From: Lumnitzera littorea
Taxonomy: Eukaryota > Streptophyta > Magnoliopsida > Myrtales > Combretaceae
Direction of reading: 5' to 3'
Length of the DNA stretch: 64,000 bases
Assembly (NCBI GenBank): GCA_024138015.1
Contig: JAMXBB010000002.1
Coordinates: 15,541,280 to 15,605,279, forward strand
The notes under the pieces were generated by a model. That model did not search any database. It saw nothing but the letters and a program-made list of their open reading frames with translations, and had not been told where the DNA came from. Every line of letters begins with the position of its first letter. The stretch's first letter is position 1. Shown piece after piece: positions 1 to 11,487 of this stretch. Position numbers and translations under genes: made by a program.

Positions 1-455
1 ACTTTGCACTTTGCACATATAATTGTATAGCATTGCATATAAGTGAAAAAAAAAAATCTACTTGCTTAATAAATCCAAAATTACATCAACATAAAAATAA
101 AGATACATGCAATTGTTTTTACATTACTTAACCAAAAATTTAAAAGAAAAGAAATTACCCCACCCAAGATAAACAACTCTCATTAGCCGCTTTTCACTCT
201 TTAAAGCCAAGCTAGCATCTCCTCTCAACCTATGTTGACCCACCACCATTGAACTTATTCCAAAAAAATTAAAAATAAAAATGCAAAAACTCTTAACAAA
301 TAAAGACTTTTCAATGATTTAGTCAAAGTCTCTATAAGAGCAATTATAATTATGGAAAAAGGCTATTGTTTTTTATGATAATAAGGATGGTAATGGTACC
401 ATGATGATTGTGGTGGTTACATTCTTGTAATATTGATGGTGGTGGTGCAATGAAC
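1..455. other. AT-rich non-coding flank
   Basis: No open frame with recognisable protein similarity. A short GGT/GAT-rich patch lies near 395-450, just before the first LTR. Nothing else is supported. Confidence 0.6.
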
Positions 456-989
456 TGTCACAGTCCGAGGCTTTCTTTGGCACTTAAATAGACCTTGTGG
501 CGCTTACTATCCTGCCTCTGCAGTAGTAAGCAAGTTTAACTCGTACACAATGCTAGCCAACCAGGCCTAAACCAGTAAGCAACACAACCAAGGAAGAAAG
601 CCAACAGATTATAAAGGACACAAGCTCGAATGGAAAAAGGAATAGCACACTTTTATTAATTCCGACAGTAATATACGGCTATAATGTGTATACACGAGGG
701 TACAGTATATGTAACAAGTGCCGTCGATCATGATCAACCAACGTAGTGAGTAAGAGCTTCAATCCAGAAGAGTACTCACACTCCTGTAAAGAGCTTTACG
801 GACATTATTGGGCCTGGCAGGAGTAGATATTAAAACTGGTGAAATGACACCACTTTCTAAAAGTGGAAATTTCTAATAATAGTAAGGTTCTATCTTATAC
901 AAAAATAAAGTCTCCTCCCTTATGTTATAATATGTACAAAAGAATGGCTCCTTGTCAGTATAAGTATCTTACAAAAAGGGACCATAACA
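456..989 (-). repeat. 3' LTR of a truncated chromovirus (Ty3/gypsy)
   Basis: The segment begins TGTCACAGTCC and ends ACCATAACA on the plus strand, giving TG...CA ends over 534 bp. Immediately inside it (990-1001) is a pyrimidine run that reads as a purine-rich tract on the minus strand, the expected polypurine tract next to a 3' LTR. Chromodomain and integrase remains on the minus strand follow directly. The opposite LTR is absent from the window, so the boundaries rest on TG/CA ends, the tract and the coding context rather than on a paired LTR. Confidence 0.75.
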
Positions 990-1006
990 TCCTCCCCCAC
1001 TTAATT

Positions 1007-2285
1007 CTATTGACTTCCTCGGTAATATGTACTAGAGCTTGGATTTGGTGGCGGAGGTCTTCTGGCTGGCAAGGTTGACTTTCTCTCAGATAAGGGCTTT
1101 AAATCTTCTTCAGTCTCCCAGTTTGTATCTTCTTCTCTTTGATCTCTCCACTTGACCAAATATTCTTTATGATCTTCTCTAGTGGAAGGATCTCTAACTC
1201 TTCTCTCTGCAAAGATGTCTTCCATGGCTTGACTTAGGTTGAACTTGATCTTGACATGTGACCGCTTGGACACATTGCGAGATGGGTCTTCCATGTCTGG
1301 ATAATATGGCTTCAAGACACTGACATGAAAAACTGGATGGACCTTTAACTACGCAGGAGGCTCAACCTTGTAAGCTACTCTTCCAATCTTCGATATGATA
1401 GGAACTAGACCAATGTACTTTTGGATCAATCTTCTATCCTTGTTCCTCAATGATTTGACCTACTCTGGAAGAAGCTTTATGAGGACCTGATCTCTAACAT
1501 TGAACTCTCCAAGTCGGCGGTTCTGATCTGCCCATTTCTTCATTCTCTTGGAAGCCTTTTCAAGGTACACTTTTGCTACTTCTGAACTCTGCTTCTAATC
1601 CCTAGTGAATTGATAGGCTCTTGGGCATCTCCCAGTATATGGTGCTGCCATTGTGTGGGGTAATAGTGGTTGCTGACCCATAATGATCTCTATAGGGCTC
1701 TTGTTGGAGGAAGAGCTCCGCTGGATGTTGAAACAAAACTGGGCAATATCCAGCAAGTCAACCCAATTCTTCTGGTTAGTATTGACAAAGTATCGAAGGT
1801 ATTCCTCTAGCAACCCATTGAATCTCTCTGTTTGTCCGTCACTCTGCGGATGGTAACTGGAGGTCATGTTCAGCTGGGAGCCCAGGAGTTGGAACAACTT
1901 TGTCCAAAACTTCCCTGTGAACCTGGCATCCCTATCACTTATAATATTTTGGGGTATACCCCAGAATTTTACCAAAAGCTGGGTTGTCTCTTCTGTACTT
2001 GAACTCTTCGTGGTAGGAATGAAGGTGGCATACTTAGAGAACCTGTCAACAACAACAAAAACGGATGAGTGCTCCTTCACTTTTGGTAGGGAAGTGATAA
2101 AGTCCATAGAGACGCTCTCCCATAGGCGAGAGGGCACAGGAAGTGGCTCCAAGAGGCCTGTTACCTTCTGCCTCTCAACTTTGTCCTACTGGCAGGTTAA
2201 GCAAGTCTTCGTATAAGTCATCATATCCTCCTTCATATTCGGCCAGTAATAGCCTTACTTCAATAAGCTCCATGATGATGATTAT
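1007..2285 (-). pseudogene. Chromovirus pol remnant: integrase and chromodomain
   Basis: Reading leftwards on the minus strand: remains of the integrase zinc-binding region (CLTCQ near 2200), the integrase core in an open stretch 2152-1595, then the C-terminal GPF-like part and a chromodomain (1315-1007). The core shows the catalytic triad context: Asp in SVSMDFI, Asp in ISDRDARF and Glu in SDGQTERFNG. The chromodomain is visible as REDHKEYLVKWRD...TNWETEEDL. The core to chromodomain stretch (1316-1594) is interrupted by stop codons, several of them where Gln or Arg would be expected. Similarity ends near 2285, so RNase H, RT, protease and gag are missing. The arrangement is diagnostic of a chromovirus; the clade is not determined. 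It is not functional. Confidence 0.9.
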
Positions 2286-2342
2286 CGGAGAGTTAGTTGT
2301 TGATGCAGTGGTATGAGGTGGTTGTGGAGAAGAGGTGTATTG

Positions 2343-2590
2343 TATGGGGAAAATGTCATGATTTATACATCAACTTTGTCACTTTTTATAATTATATACC
2401 TAAAGTTTTAACTTATATAATTATACACTTAATTAAAGATTTAGTTATCACCGTTTATACCTCATTGACCCCAATTCATACCTTTAACCCAATTAACCAA
2501 TGAGATAGCCTCCTATGACTTTTAGGGAGGGATTGCACAATGTGAGCCTCGTAGTTGGCAAATAAGAATCAATCGGGTAAATTCAAGGAA
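2343..2590. repeat. Dispersed repeat E, copy 1 (inverted relative to 9225-9430)
   Basis: The reverse complement of this segment aligns by eye with 9225-9430. Shared blocks include the GCCAAC...TCATAGG(A/C)GG part, the AGGTATA(A/G)ACG...ATAACTAAAT part and the AAAAAGTG...AAAGTTGA part. The copies are clearly diverged. They face each other across about 6.6 kb, as long terminal inverted repeats would, but I could not find a target duplication. They could also be two independent insertions of a small repeat. Confidence 0.55.
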
Positions 2591-4506
2591 TCGATAAAAC
2601 TAACCCGATTAACTTAAAAACTTATAAATAAGCTTGAGACATTAGTCGAGGAGACCTTGTGAATTAGATGTTAAAAATATAATAAAATAATAATAATAGT
2701 ATAGTTAAAATAGTATAATTTAACTATATTACTTGTTATCTACCGTAATCGCATAAAATATGCCTCTTTAATTCGTAAATTTTTAGAGATAAATTACATA
2801 TGTAATAAAATTAATGTAGGACATAAAATAATATATGGAATATATGTGTATGTGTCGTGTGGAATTTTTAAGTATATACGTATACCTATAATTAATTAAA
2901 ATATTTTATTATTTGTATTTTAAACTAAAATAAGCAAGAAAATCAAAGTAAATTTATAAAAAATTATATAAAAAAAAAACACATGGGAAGTCGAGATTTA
3001 GTTGTTTAGGCATATGTAATCACTAGGGATAAGTGTTTAGGAAATAGGACAAGTGATCGTGTAAAATAAAGTATAGTACTTACAAGAAAATTTCATGAAG
3101 AGAGAGAAAGAAATCTATTTAAACATCTAAACAACATGGAAATTTCAGAAAAACCTCTGCAACATTTAGTTCATGCAAAGTAAGAATTTGGAAAATTAAG
3201 AGTGGAATTTGGAGATTCAAGAAAGCTAATTTAGGAAAAAAATACAAAAATAAGGTATAATCTAAGCATTAGAGGGTACGAAAGCTTAGGAAGTTGCTGG
3301 AGCTCAACCACTAGCAGTAGCAGAAGGCACATCTAACGCCTAGAGATGTTGACAAGGTGTGGACTACTGTGGGTGGCCAAAACTTCAATTTTCGGTTGGT
3401 GTCTATTTCAACTTAATTTTGTAAAATTTAGTGAAAATACCAAAAATACCTAGAAAATTATGAAAAAAATTATTCCTACATATTTTTATGTATAGAATCT
3501 AGAAAAAAATATCATTTTGTATAAATTTAGTAGCTAGCATATATGTTCTTAAGAAATCGAACAATTTTTTAAGTTAAAATAAATTGGGTAAAAGATATAG
3601 TTTCCACTTCAAAATTTTTCTATAAACTATCTTAAGTTAATATGAAATTGTTATGTGAAAGTTTTTCATGATACTATTTTCTATATTTTTATTTGATTTT
3701 TGAGTCTTAAATGATGCATAAAATAATGTTTTTTAGTAAAGAATAATGTATTTCTTTGAAGAATCTTACTTAGATATTGAGCTTGAATCATTATTGAAGG
3801 TTGATTATTGTTCAAGAATAGTTGGATTGATTAGTAAAGTGTGAAGTTATGGAAAATTGTGTGTTGGCCTTAAAACGTGAAGTTGACAACTTGAATATTT
3901 TGGTTGGATATGGATAAATTGATGAACTATGATAAAGTGTATGAAGAGTTGAGAAGCAATGAAGTTAAGGAAGGTTTGTTTGGAGTGTTATAAGCCATTT
4001 TAAATTGACTCTATAATTGTAACTTTGAAGAAAAGTGAATAAATCAACTAATTATAGGACATTGGTTAAGGCAGAGGGTGATTTAAAGGATGCTGCAAAT
4101 GAATTTTACACTAGAATGATACTTGGAGAGTAGGTTAGAAGCAAAATTTATGAATAAAATGTAAAAAATAGGGGAAGGGAAAGGGGAGGTAGAAGCTTGG
4201 TCAGAAGGTGATTTTCTTAAAAACTCTAGAGATAATAGAGTCAGAAGGTAGCTTAGAGAAAAGTTTAATAAGGAATTTAACTAAGAGAAACTTATAGGCT
4301 GTCTTAAAGCGTAAAATTGATATCATAAATGACCTTTATGTAGTTTAAGGAGTAACACAAAGGATTTTTTACTAAAAAAAAATCACTATAAATCTGCTTA
4401 GAACTTAACTAAGAGAATTTGGCCCATTTAAGGTAACTTATAAAAAATCAATGAATGGTCAATAAATAACAATTTTTAAGTAGAAATAACTTATGAAATT
4501 TATGAC
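2591..4506. other. AT-rich non-coding repeat-derived DNA
   Basis: No coding similarity. Around 3290-3420 a more GC-balanced patch (ACTACTGTGGGTGGCC type), followed by poly-A/T-rich sequence, loosely resembles the inverted 22600-23070 stretch of the TGTCATGCCCC family. This may be the far part of the copy seen at 6913-9129, separated from it by the solo LTR inserted at 4507-6907. That link is weak. Confidence 0.4.
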
Positions 4507-4682
4507 TGTTGAGCCTGATTTTTCGGTTTTCTATTTAAAATTAATTTCTCATTTCTCGATTAATACTAAATCCTAACCCATTTAATATTAATCCTCGACT
4601 AAAGAAATTGAGAAATTTCAGTTTTTATTATTGAAAATAATTTTTGGAGTTGCCACCCAACTGAAGTCGGGAAAAAGGAATA

Positions 4683-4717
4683 AAATCGTAATCAATTGGG
4701 TGAATTGATTGCGATTT
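4683..4717 (-). repeat. 15-bp palindrome near the 3' end of solo LTR A
   Basis: The arms 4683-4697 (AAATCGTAATCAATT) and 4703-4717 pair with a single G-T wobble around a 5-base loop. An equivalent palindrome occurs at 19249-19283 in solo LTR B, so it belongs to the LTR family. Confidence 0.8.
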
Positions 4718-4913
4718 AGCTACCGGTCTTTGATTTCAATTTTAATGAAGAACCAGAGAGTTCCGAATTCGGGGGCTAACCTATTAAACCCTAACGGGTA
4801 CCACTATCTATTTACCGAAATTAGGATTATTCTTCTAATTATAATATTTAAAATAAATAGATAAATAAACAAAAAAATCAAAAGAAAAAGAACCTAAGTT
4901 TAACATATTTTAT

Positions 4914-4959
4914 CGTCGCCCCGAAGGTGCTTATGTACCTGCTAGCCGGGATCAGACGA
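4914..4959 (-). repeat. Conserved GC-rich block in LTR A
   Basis: In LTR sense the block reads TCGTCTGATCCCGGCTAGCA followed by GGTACATAAGCACC and a GGGGCGACG end. Related blocks lie at 19015-19052 (LTR B) and 33742-33790 (Tat-like LTR). It stands out from AT-rich surroundings. Its function is unknown. Confidence 0.7.
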
Positions 4960-5521
4960 TTGTAATTCTTTCAAAAAATCTTTAGTGTGTTGATTGATTT
5001 TAATTTTGAAAAAATTGCCCGAGTTTATGTTTTTAGTTTATTCGGTTTATTTTAAAAAAAATCTAAAGGGGTCCTAACTCTTGAGTGTTGTTATTTAAAA
5101 AAAAAATGCTCTAACAATCTTATTTTTTAAAAGGGCCTTTTATTAATTTTTATTTAAAGAAAAACAACTTTATATGTGATAAATCCTTAAGTAAAGCCAA
5201 ATCTAAAAAGATAACTAATTCTAACAACCACTAAACTAATATATATAATTATATACCAAAATAAAATGATTCTATATAATACACTTTATATAAGAACTAA
5301 TACTAAAACTCCTAAAATCATATTATATATTAAGTTAACTAAGAAAATATAATAATGTGTATATATATAATAAAAAAATAATCTTAACAACCCCTAAACT
5401 AATACATATATACATTTATACTCATATAACTATTATTAAATAACCATTCACTTAAATCATTATCTAATCTATATAATAGAGAAAACTAATGCTAAAAGAA
5501 ATGCCCTAAACTAACATATAT

Positions 5522-5523
<2 letters not shown>

Positions 5524-5580
<57 letters not shown>
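5524..5580. repeat. (CA)n(TA)n microsatellite
   Basis: About 21 CA units run directly into about 7 TA units. It lies inside solo LTR A and is probably length-variable. Confidence 0.97.
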
Positions 5581-6097
5581 ATGTTAAATAACTAAGGACA
5601 TAATAAAATACTAATATAATATAATATAATAATAAAAAAAAATCTAAAGAAACCGAACCTGAACTTGTTCGGTGAAAGCAGTACTGTGCGAGGATTGGAG
5701 TGCTAGTTAGGTGCTTGGTTCGGCCGTGGAGTAGATAATTCGACATCGGAGATGGCGTATTGGTTAAGCAAGTTGGCGTTGTGATCCACATTGTGGAACG
5801 TAGATAGAGGACGGCTATCTTCAGCGAATTGCAGTGTGCAGCAATGATGTGTGTGGGACGTGGGCGTTGATTAGAGTTTAGCATGGACTTGCTTCAACAT
5901 GTTAGGGATTGCTGTGCAAATTTGTTGGCGTGTGGAGCTGTGCAATCGTAAAGTGTTGGTGTACAACATAAAGGACAGTGCAGGGGATTGGGGAGCTTAT
6001 GTTTCAGTTGTTGTATGTGGATGTCTGGAGATCATGTGTGGAAGGCCGAATTATTGCTACTTCCCCGATGGATTTCGGCCCCCTGCTGTTTTCTGTT

Positions 6098-6220
6098 CTT
6101 CTTTTTTCGACTGTTGGAGTTATGGATGTTGCTTGTTGTTCTTCTTTTTCCGACTGCTGGAGCTGGCGCTGTTGTTTTTTTTGTTCCTCTTTTTCCGACT
6201 GCTGGAGTTGGGGATGTGCA
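6098..6220 (-). repeat. Short minisatellite in the LTR leader
   Basis: Three imperfect copies of a unit containing TTTTTCCGACTGCTGGAGTT separated by variable GCTGTTG-type spacers. It lies in the transcribed leader part of solo LTR A and produces misleading open frames on the plus strand. Confidence 0.75.
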
Positions 6221-6374
6221 GCGTAGGGTTGGGACGGTGCTGCAGTGATTTGCTATTTATATTTGGTGTTATACGTGTTTGGGGTTAACAGAGGGTCGAG
6301 TTTGCGAGTGAAGCGTAAGGTGTGCAATCGTGAAGTCAGGTGAGTGTGGGCTCCGTCAGTGATTCCAGTGTATG

Positions 6375-6386
6375 TGTTTATATAGT
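6375..6386 (-). promoter_or_regulatory. TATA box of solo LTR A
   Basis: ACTATATAAACA on the minus strand, at the sharp switch from AT-rich U3 to the C-rich leader. Equivalent TATA boxes precede the C-rich leaders at 12079-12090 and 32197-32207. Confidence 0.7.
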
Positions 6387-6534
6387 CTAAACCATATCAT
6401 ATCTAATTATATTTGATTCGATAATTAAACTAGATTCAAATAAATTCAAATCCAATTTAACTAAATTCGTATGATTTAATTAGATACGAACCATTTTCAT
6501 TTCGCTTCTGTAGAGATAGAAAAATAAAGATATA

Positions 6535-6620
6535 GGTGCCTGTTGAGACTTGAACCCAAGACCTCAAACTAAATCCACCCCAAATACTCCGATACTTATC
6601 CGTTAGGCCGTTGGCCTGTG
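6535..6620 (-). repeat. tRNA-Arg-like pol III A-box/B-box module in LTR U3
   Basis: On the minus strand: an A-box-like GGCCTAACGGATAAG (6609-6595), which matches the D-arm pattern of plant tRNA-Arg, and a B-box GGGTTCAAGTCTC (6557-6545) set in a good 5-bp T-arm (TTGGG/CTCAA with a 7-base loop). These are followed by AGGCACC. The spacing of the boxes is within the tRNA/SINE range. The anticodon region is not tRNA-like. The same module, decayed, lies at the same place in solo LTR B, so it was part of the LTR family before both insertions. It reads as a tRNA-derived SINE head captured in the LTR. Confidence 0.7.
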
Positions 6621-6912
6621 CTTTGACATTCAGTACAATTAAATTATATTTAAACTATCCGATTCCCTAAAATAAAATTTTTTTAACTAAACTAAAACTA
6701 TTTGTTCTAAAAAAAGTTACTTCCTAAAATCTACAAAAATCTTTATAATTTTTCCTTTTCTTATTTTTTGGTATTTTCATCATTTGTTAATTTTATTATC
6801 TTTTTATCTTTTATTAATTTTTTTGTTTTTTTTTTATTTTTGAATTAGGACCCTTTTTGTAAAAATAAAAATTAGAACTACAAAAGGACAAAAATTAGGT
6901 ATCTACAATGAC

Positions 6913-9129
6913 TAAACAACTAAAAGCATATAAAACAAACTAATGACTAATGAATCAAGGCTTGAAGACCAATCAATTATATATTTTTAGGAACAATTAA
7001 AGAGCAAGAAGGCCACCATCAGGAGTAGTTACCAGCAAGTGCAGGTAAGTTGGGATTGATACTTTATGACATATTGATGTATCATATCGGGATACTTGGA
7101 GATGTAAGAGTACTTGTTTGTGGTTATAACTAGACTGTTTATAATGCGTACCAAGACCAAAAACAGATAAGGTTGGTTGTAGGGGTGCGTTTAACCTTAC
7201 CAAAAGCTTGAAGAATGAGATGAAAAGTAGTGCAACGATTGGAAAAGTATATAAGCAAACCTATGAACAGCTTCACAAGATATGACGCATTAATGGAACT
7301 TCTGATGACTTATGGCACAACTCGATACGACGCACAAGGTGGTTCGGTGAGGTTACTCACCACCTAACCTTACTTAAATATTAGGATAAGAGTGAAGGAA
7401 GTAAATAAGCTAAAAAAGCAATGTTGACAAGTATATGCAGTATATTGATGATGATTAGTATCTCTTGCAGTTACATGTATAGTGATTATTTATACTCGAG
7501 AAATTATGGCAACCTTCCTAAAATGAAAAAGACTAAAAGAGGTTTTATCTAAAGGAAGTAATGTATAAGGAATAATAAGGGTATAACTGAAAATATAACA
7601 AAATGAGCATCTTATATGGAAGATTTTGTCACATGGTTGCTTGGACACATGGCTTATTATAGGTAGCTAGCTTTTTGGCAAAAAAGATAATTATGTACAA
7701 TCAATTTAGTTTCTGCCAAGCCAAGGTGTTGAGTAGTGGTTGTAGGTTAACTATGCCGAGCTGAGCAAATAATTCTTCTGAAGTGAATTCACCTCGGACA
7801 CTTTCAATATGGCTCGGATTCAGGTCAATTTAGTTGATGGTCGGATGAGCTGAGCTAATGTTTAAGTGCAGTTCAGGTTAGTAGTTGGAGATGAAAGATG
7901 AATGTAGGAAGGTTCGACTTAGCTAGGCATCAGGTCAGCAAACTGTAGTAACTCAAACTCTTCAATAGTAGGTCTTAGGGAAAGAATTCTCCTAACCATG
8001 CTTTCTAACCTTTAGGTTCGAGCTTGGTTCAAGGGTTCAATGGTTTGATCCCTATTAGTTTGTGCAAGCGCTATGTGTGTACCTATGATACTGATTAATC
8101 AGTGGGAGTTAAACTTTGAGTGCTATTTTCTACTTGAATATATCATGCCTAATGTATGAATTTGGTTGTTCACCTTATAATCTAGATTAATCTTAAGTTA
8201 ACTAAGTTCTAACCTACATTCACAATAACCTAATAGGGGTAACAATGATGTTATTGGACTAAATACTGACACTTTGATGAGAATAGCAGGAATGACTCTT
8301 TTCCTACCCTTAGTTGAATTATGTGACAAGAGAGGGGGTTGCGATGAGGTTGGAAATTGTGGTTCGAATATTGTATAAGGGAGAAGGTGTTCTCCATTGC
8401 ACATGCTTGGATTTAGTTTGATAGTGTTACATTAAAACTCCTCGAAATCTAGATTAAAGTTGATGGAATTTCTCTTACTTCATAATGAATTGGTTAAACA
8501 TTGTGTGATGATCTATCATTTACTTATTGCATTTATACTTAAATGATGATTGAATAATCATATTTGTTAATGTACTCTTATGACTCTATCCCTTCTTACT
8601 GAGCTAGTTGAGCTTATATCCTAATAAATTGTTTTGCAAGTGTAAAGTAGTACTCGAAAATACCTTGTTAGAGTTATCTGCAAGTTAGTTTTGACGGGTT
8701 GGGAAGTGAAGTACTGAAGTCTAATGAATAGATTAAGCTAATGTTATTTTTGTTTTTCTTTTGTGGAAAGATTATAAGGTCTTCTTGGAAGGCCTTATAT
8801 TCTTTGTTGGCTCACTGATATATCTATAATATGTAATATAGTCTTATTGTAGAGATGTACGGTTTCTTTTGAAAATTCTGAAACTTTTGTATATATAAAG
8901 CTATGTAAAATAACTAAACTATCTGTAGATATATGAAGAAGTATTTTGTAAAGTGTTACTCCACGTATCTTATATATTAAAGGTGCCCATCTGATTATTT
9001 CAAAGCCGGTTGAGTCGTCATTCACCTTATGTGGACTATACTTATGTCAGTAGCTAAGGAGGATAGCTTATAGTATAGATTGGTTTACATTACGAAAATG
9101 TTATGGCTCCTCGAGTTTGGGGCATGACA
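6913..9129 (-). repeat. LTR family D, copy 2 (starts TGTCATGCCCC on the minus strand)
   Basis: The minus strand starts TGTCATGCCCCAAA at 9129 and aligns by eye with the plus-strand copy from 20389. The best match is around 8260-8410 against 21095-21240 (GTGCAATGGAGAACACC, then TTCAACTAAGG). Similarity fades near 7020-7060 (CAATCCCAACTTAC). Its far end is not found; solo LTR A sits immediately beyond and may have landed in it. No coding domain is visible. TG start and length suggest an LTR, but this is inference. Confidence 0.6.
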
Positions 9130-9224
9130 TACGATACCAATATGGCTGTATACAACCACTAATTGTTGTTAGTGGGTCTCATGACCAGCATTTTTGAAGG
9201 TGTTGATGAACCACTATCTTGCAA

Positions 9225-9430
9225 AGTTTAGCCAACAGCTACCTTTGGGGGATCATGCGACCCCCCTAAGGCCATAGGCGGTAACTCTATTGATTAATCG
9301 TGCTTACTAAACTAACGATATAAATTATAATTAATTGAGGTATAGACGATAACAACTAAATTATCTATCGGGTGTATAATTGTAAAAAGTGGTAAAGTTG
9401 AGATGTAAACTATGATATTAATCTATTGAT
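9225..9430. repeat. Dispersed repeat E, copy 2
   Basis: Inverted relative to 2343-2590 (see that entry). It contains a GGGGG...CCCCC patch near 9246-9267 that could form a short hairpin. Confidence 0.55.
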
Positions 9431-11487
9431 GCGAGTTCTAACGATGATTTATATATAAGGATCCATTATTATTGTTCACATGTTATTTCTTAAATTGTTC
9501 TATCATGTAAATTAAGTTATGAGTATTCAAAACTTTTTAGTTTTATTTTTATTCTATAGATCTCATGCGAGATATCAAGAGTAGGGTAAATTGATATCTT
9601 TAATAAAATTTAACCTTTAAAAAAAATAAATTAACATCTTAAATCTTGTAATGACGAGTTTAGTAGTTTAATATCTAACTCCTAGGTGAAAATGTCAATA
9701 AAAAAATTCCAACACAAAAATAAAAGAGTAAAGGGAGAAGAGAATCAAGCAAGAGAATTCAAAGTGCTTTTGGCCTTCGGTTTATTGCACTCTTTCCACT
9801 CCATTGCTAAGGATGGAGTCATCGGTTGTTCCACTAATCCATAAAGATCAAATTAAGAGAAGTTACAACAAGTTTTACTGTCTCTCGACCTTACATTCCT
9901 TACTCTACTTATCTAACCTAAAACAAGACTATTTACAGATATATATGAAACACCAATAACTCCTTTTACTCAAATAACCTTCTAACTCTTAAAGTATGAA
10001 ACCAAACACAAGGAAAAATTACAATAAAAACCTTAAAACAAATTAGCTCTAAAAAGAAACAATAAAGTATAAAAGTTGTTGTTTTGTGTAAGTCCTAAGT
10101 AAGACTCTAAATACTTCATATGAAAGCTTTTTCACAAACAAATTGATTTCTTTTTAGTATTATCAAAAGAGTGTCTTGGACTTTGTGTTATTTCTTTTTA
10201 TATAGTTCTCGATAGTAGTGGTTGATTTGATATTTTCATGTCCTCATATAACTTCTGGTTCATATATTCGAAGAGTCGTTTCTTCAACTTCCTTTGATCC
10301 ATGGAAGAGTTTTCTATGGATAATTTAAATTTGAATTTAAATATTATTTGGATTTAAACTAATTTAATCTTGTTGCCGTTGCAACTCTAAAAGATTGGAT
10401 GAACTTCTTCAGGAAAAAAAATTATACGGTTTGGTTATGGTTACTTTTGAGGGACTTAACTGTAGAAAGCCTTCTCCAAGAGTTGAGAAGATTTATCCTC
10501 AATATTCTGATAACCATGTAGTGGGGATATTTAAAATCTACTTGGATAAGCTTGAAAATATTTTGAAATTTAGAAGATTTAATATCGCAATAAATTAGGT
10601 AAAAATAATTGATGGTATCTTATACGAATCTCCATCCTTATCATATGAACCCTTTAAAAAATAATCTTAACTATTTTATTAAAAAAAAATCCTTTCCCTT
10701 ATCCTCGACAATAGCTTAAAAAGGATATATATGCATCAACAAATTCCAACTCTCTAACAATAAGTGTCTTCAATAATTAACAAAATTTTATCCTCCTTCA
10801 TTTCTTTCTATGAACTTCACATAAATGAAGTACACTTACCTTTCAAGCTTGAAATTGTTGGTCTCAAACTTTGACTCTCATCTTTGAATCATTCTATTAC
10901 ATTTGAATAACATCAAATGATTTGAGTAATCTTAATATTTAACAAATGATTTTTCAACCTTAATATGTTATCCTCCTTTATTAAGATTGATCCCCTATGG
11001 ACTAAAAACCATCTTGTATAGAATGAAATTGAATATATTACCTAAATACATCTAATAAAGCAGGTTAAGCATTCATAAATCTAACTTGGTATTTTCATGA
11101 TTCGGTCTTATCAAAATCCTTGTTTCAAGGTTACAACCTTTAAGTTAACTTCTGAGTTTATCAAAACTTCCTTTTTTTCAACTGTTTCATCAATTGTGTG
11201 ATCTTCAAGTGAAATTTTGAACCCTATATTCTTTCTTTTTCAAATTATCAATATAACCTTTAAGGATGGTTCTGAGAACTAGAGAACTACTTCGTAATTC
11301 TTTTCTAAAGTCATTGAATCAACCATTGAATCATTTTAAACTTCACTTTTTTATTTTTCCCTTAATCACTAATTTGTAATCACTTACACACTTCATAAAT
11401 CTTTTAGCAAACACTTACCCTTTTTTTTACCCATCAAAACATATTAAGAGATAACTTAACATATTCCTTAGTTTAGCTATTTCGTAA
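9431..11487. other. AT-rich non-coding DNA
   Basis: No recognisable domain on either strand. Open frames here are short, with AT-driven composition. The 9730-9960 part is somewhat more balanced in base use and may be an unidentified decayed repeat. Confidence 0.5.

Larger units (their letters stand above)
4507..6907 (-). mobile_element. Solo LTR A (2.4 kb LTR family), perfect ATGAC target duplication
   Basis: On the minus strand the element starts TGTAGATACCTAATTTTT (6907 downwards) and ends CAGGCTCAACA at 4507, so it has TG...CA ends over 2401 bp. The five bases ATGAC lie on both sides (4502-4506 and 6908-6912), the signature of integrase-mediated insertion. No internal coding region is present, so this is a solo LTR left by LTR-LTR recombination. 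Inside it in LTR sense: a tRNA-like module (6620-6535), a TATA box (6386-6375), a ~0.6 kb C-rich leader (G-rich on the plus strand), a CA/TA microsatellite, a conserved GC-rich block (4959-4914) and a palindrome (4717-4683). Confidence 0.92.

Noticed and set aside
5899..6288. A 129-codon open frame on the plus strand with Phe/Leu/Cys-rich repeats
   Set aside because: It is antisense to the C-rich leader of solo LTR A and is created by a minisatellite. The frame, composition and repeats are explained by the LTR.
6535..6620. A functional tRNA-Arg gene
   Set aside because: A- and B-boxes fit, but there is no anticodon arm or matching acceptor stem, and the copy in the other LTR is decayed.
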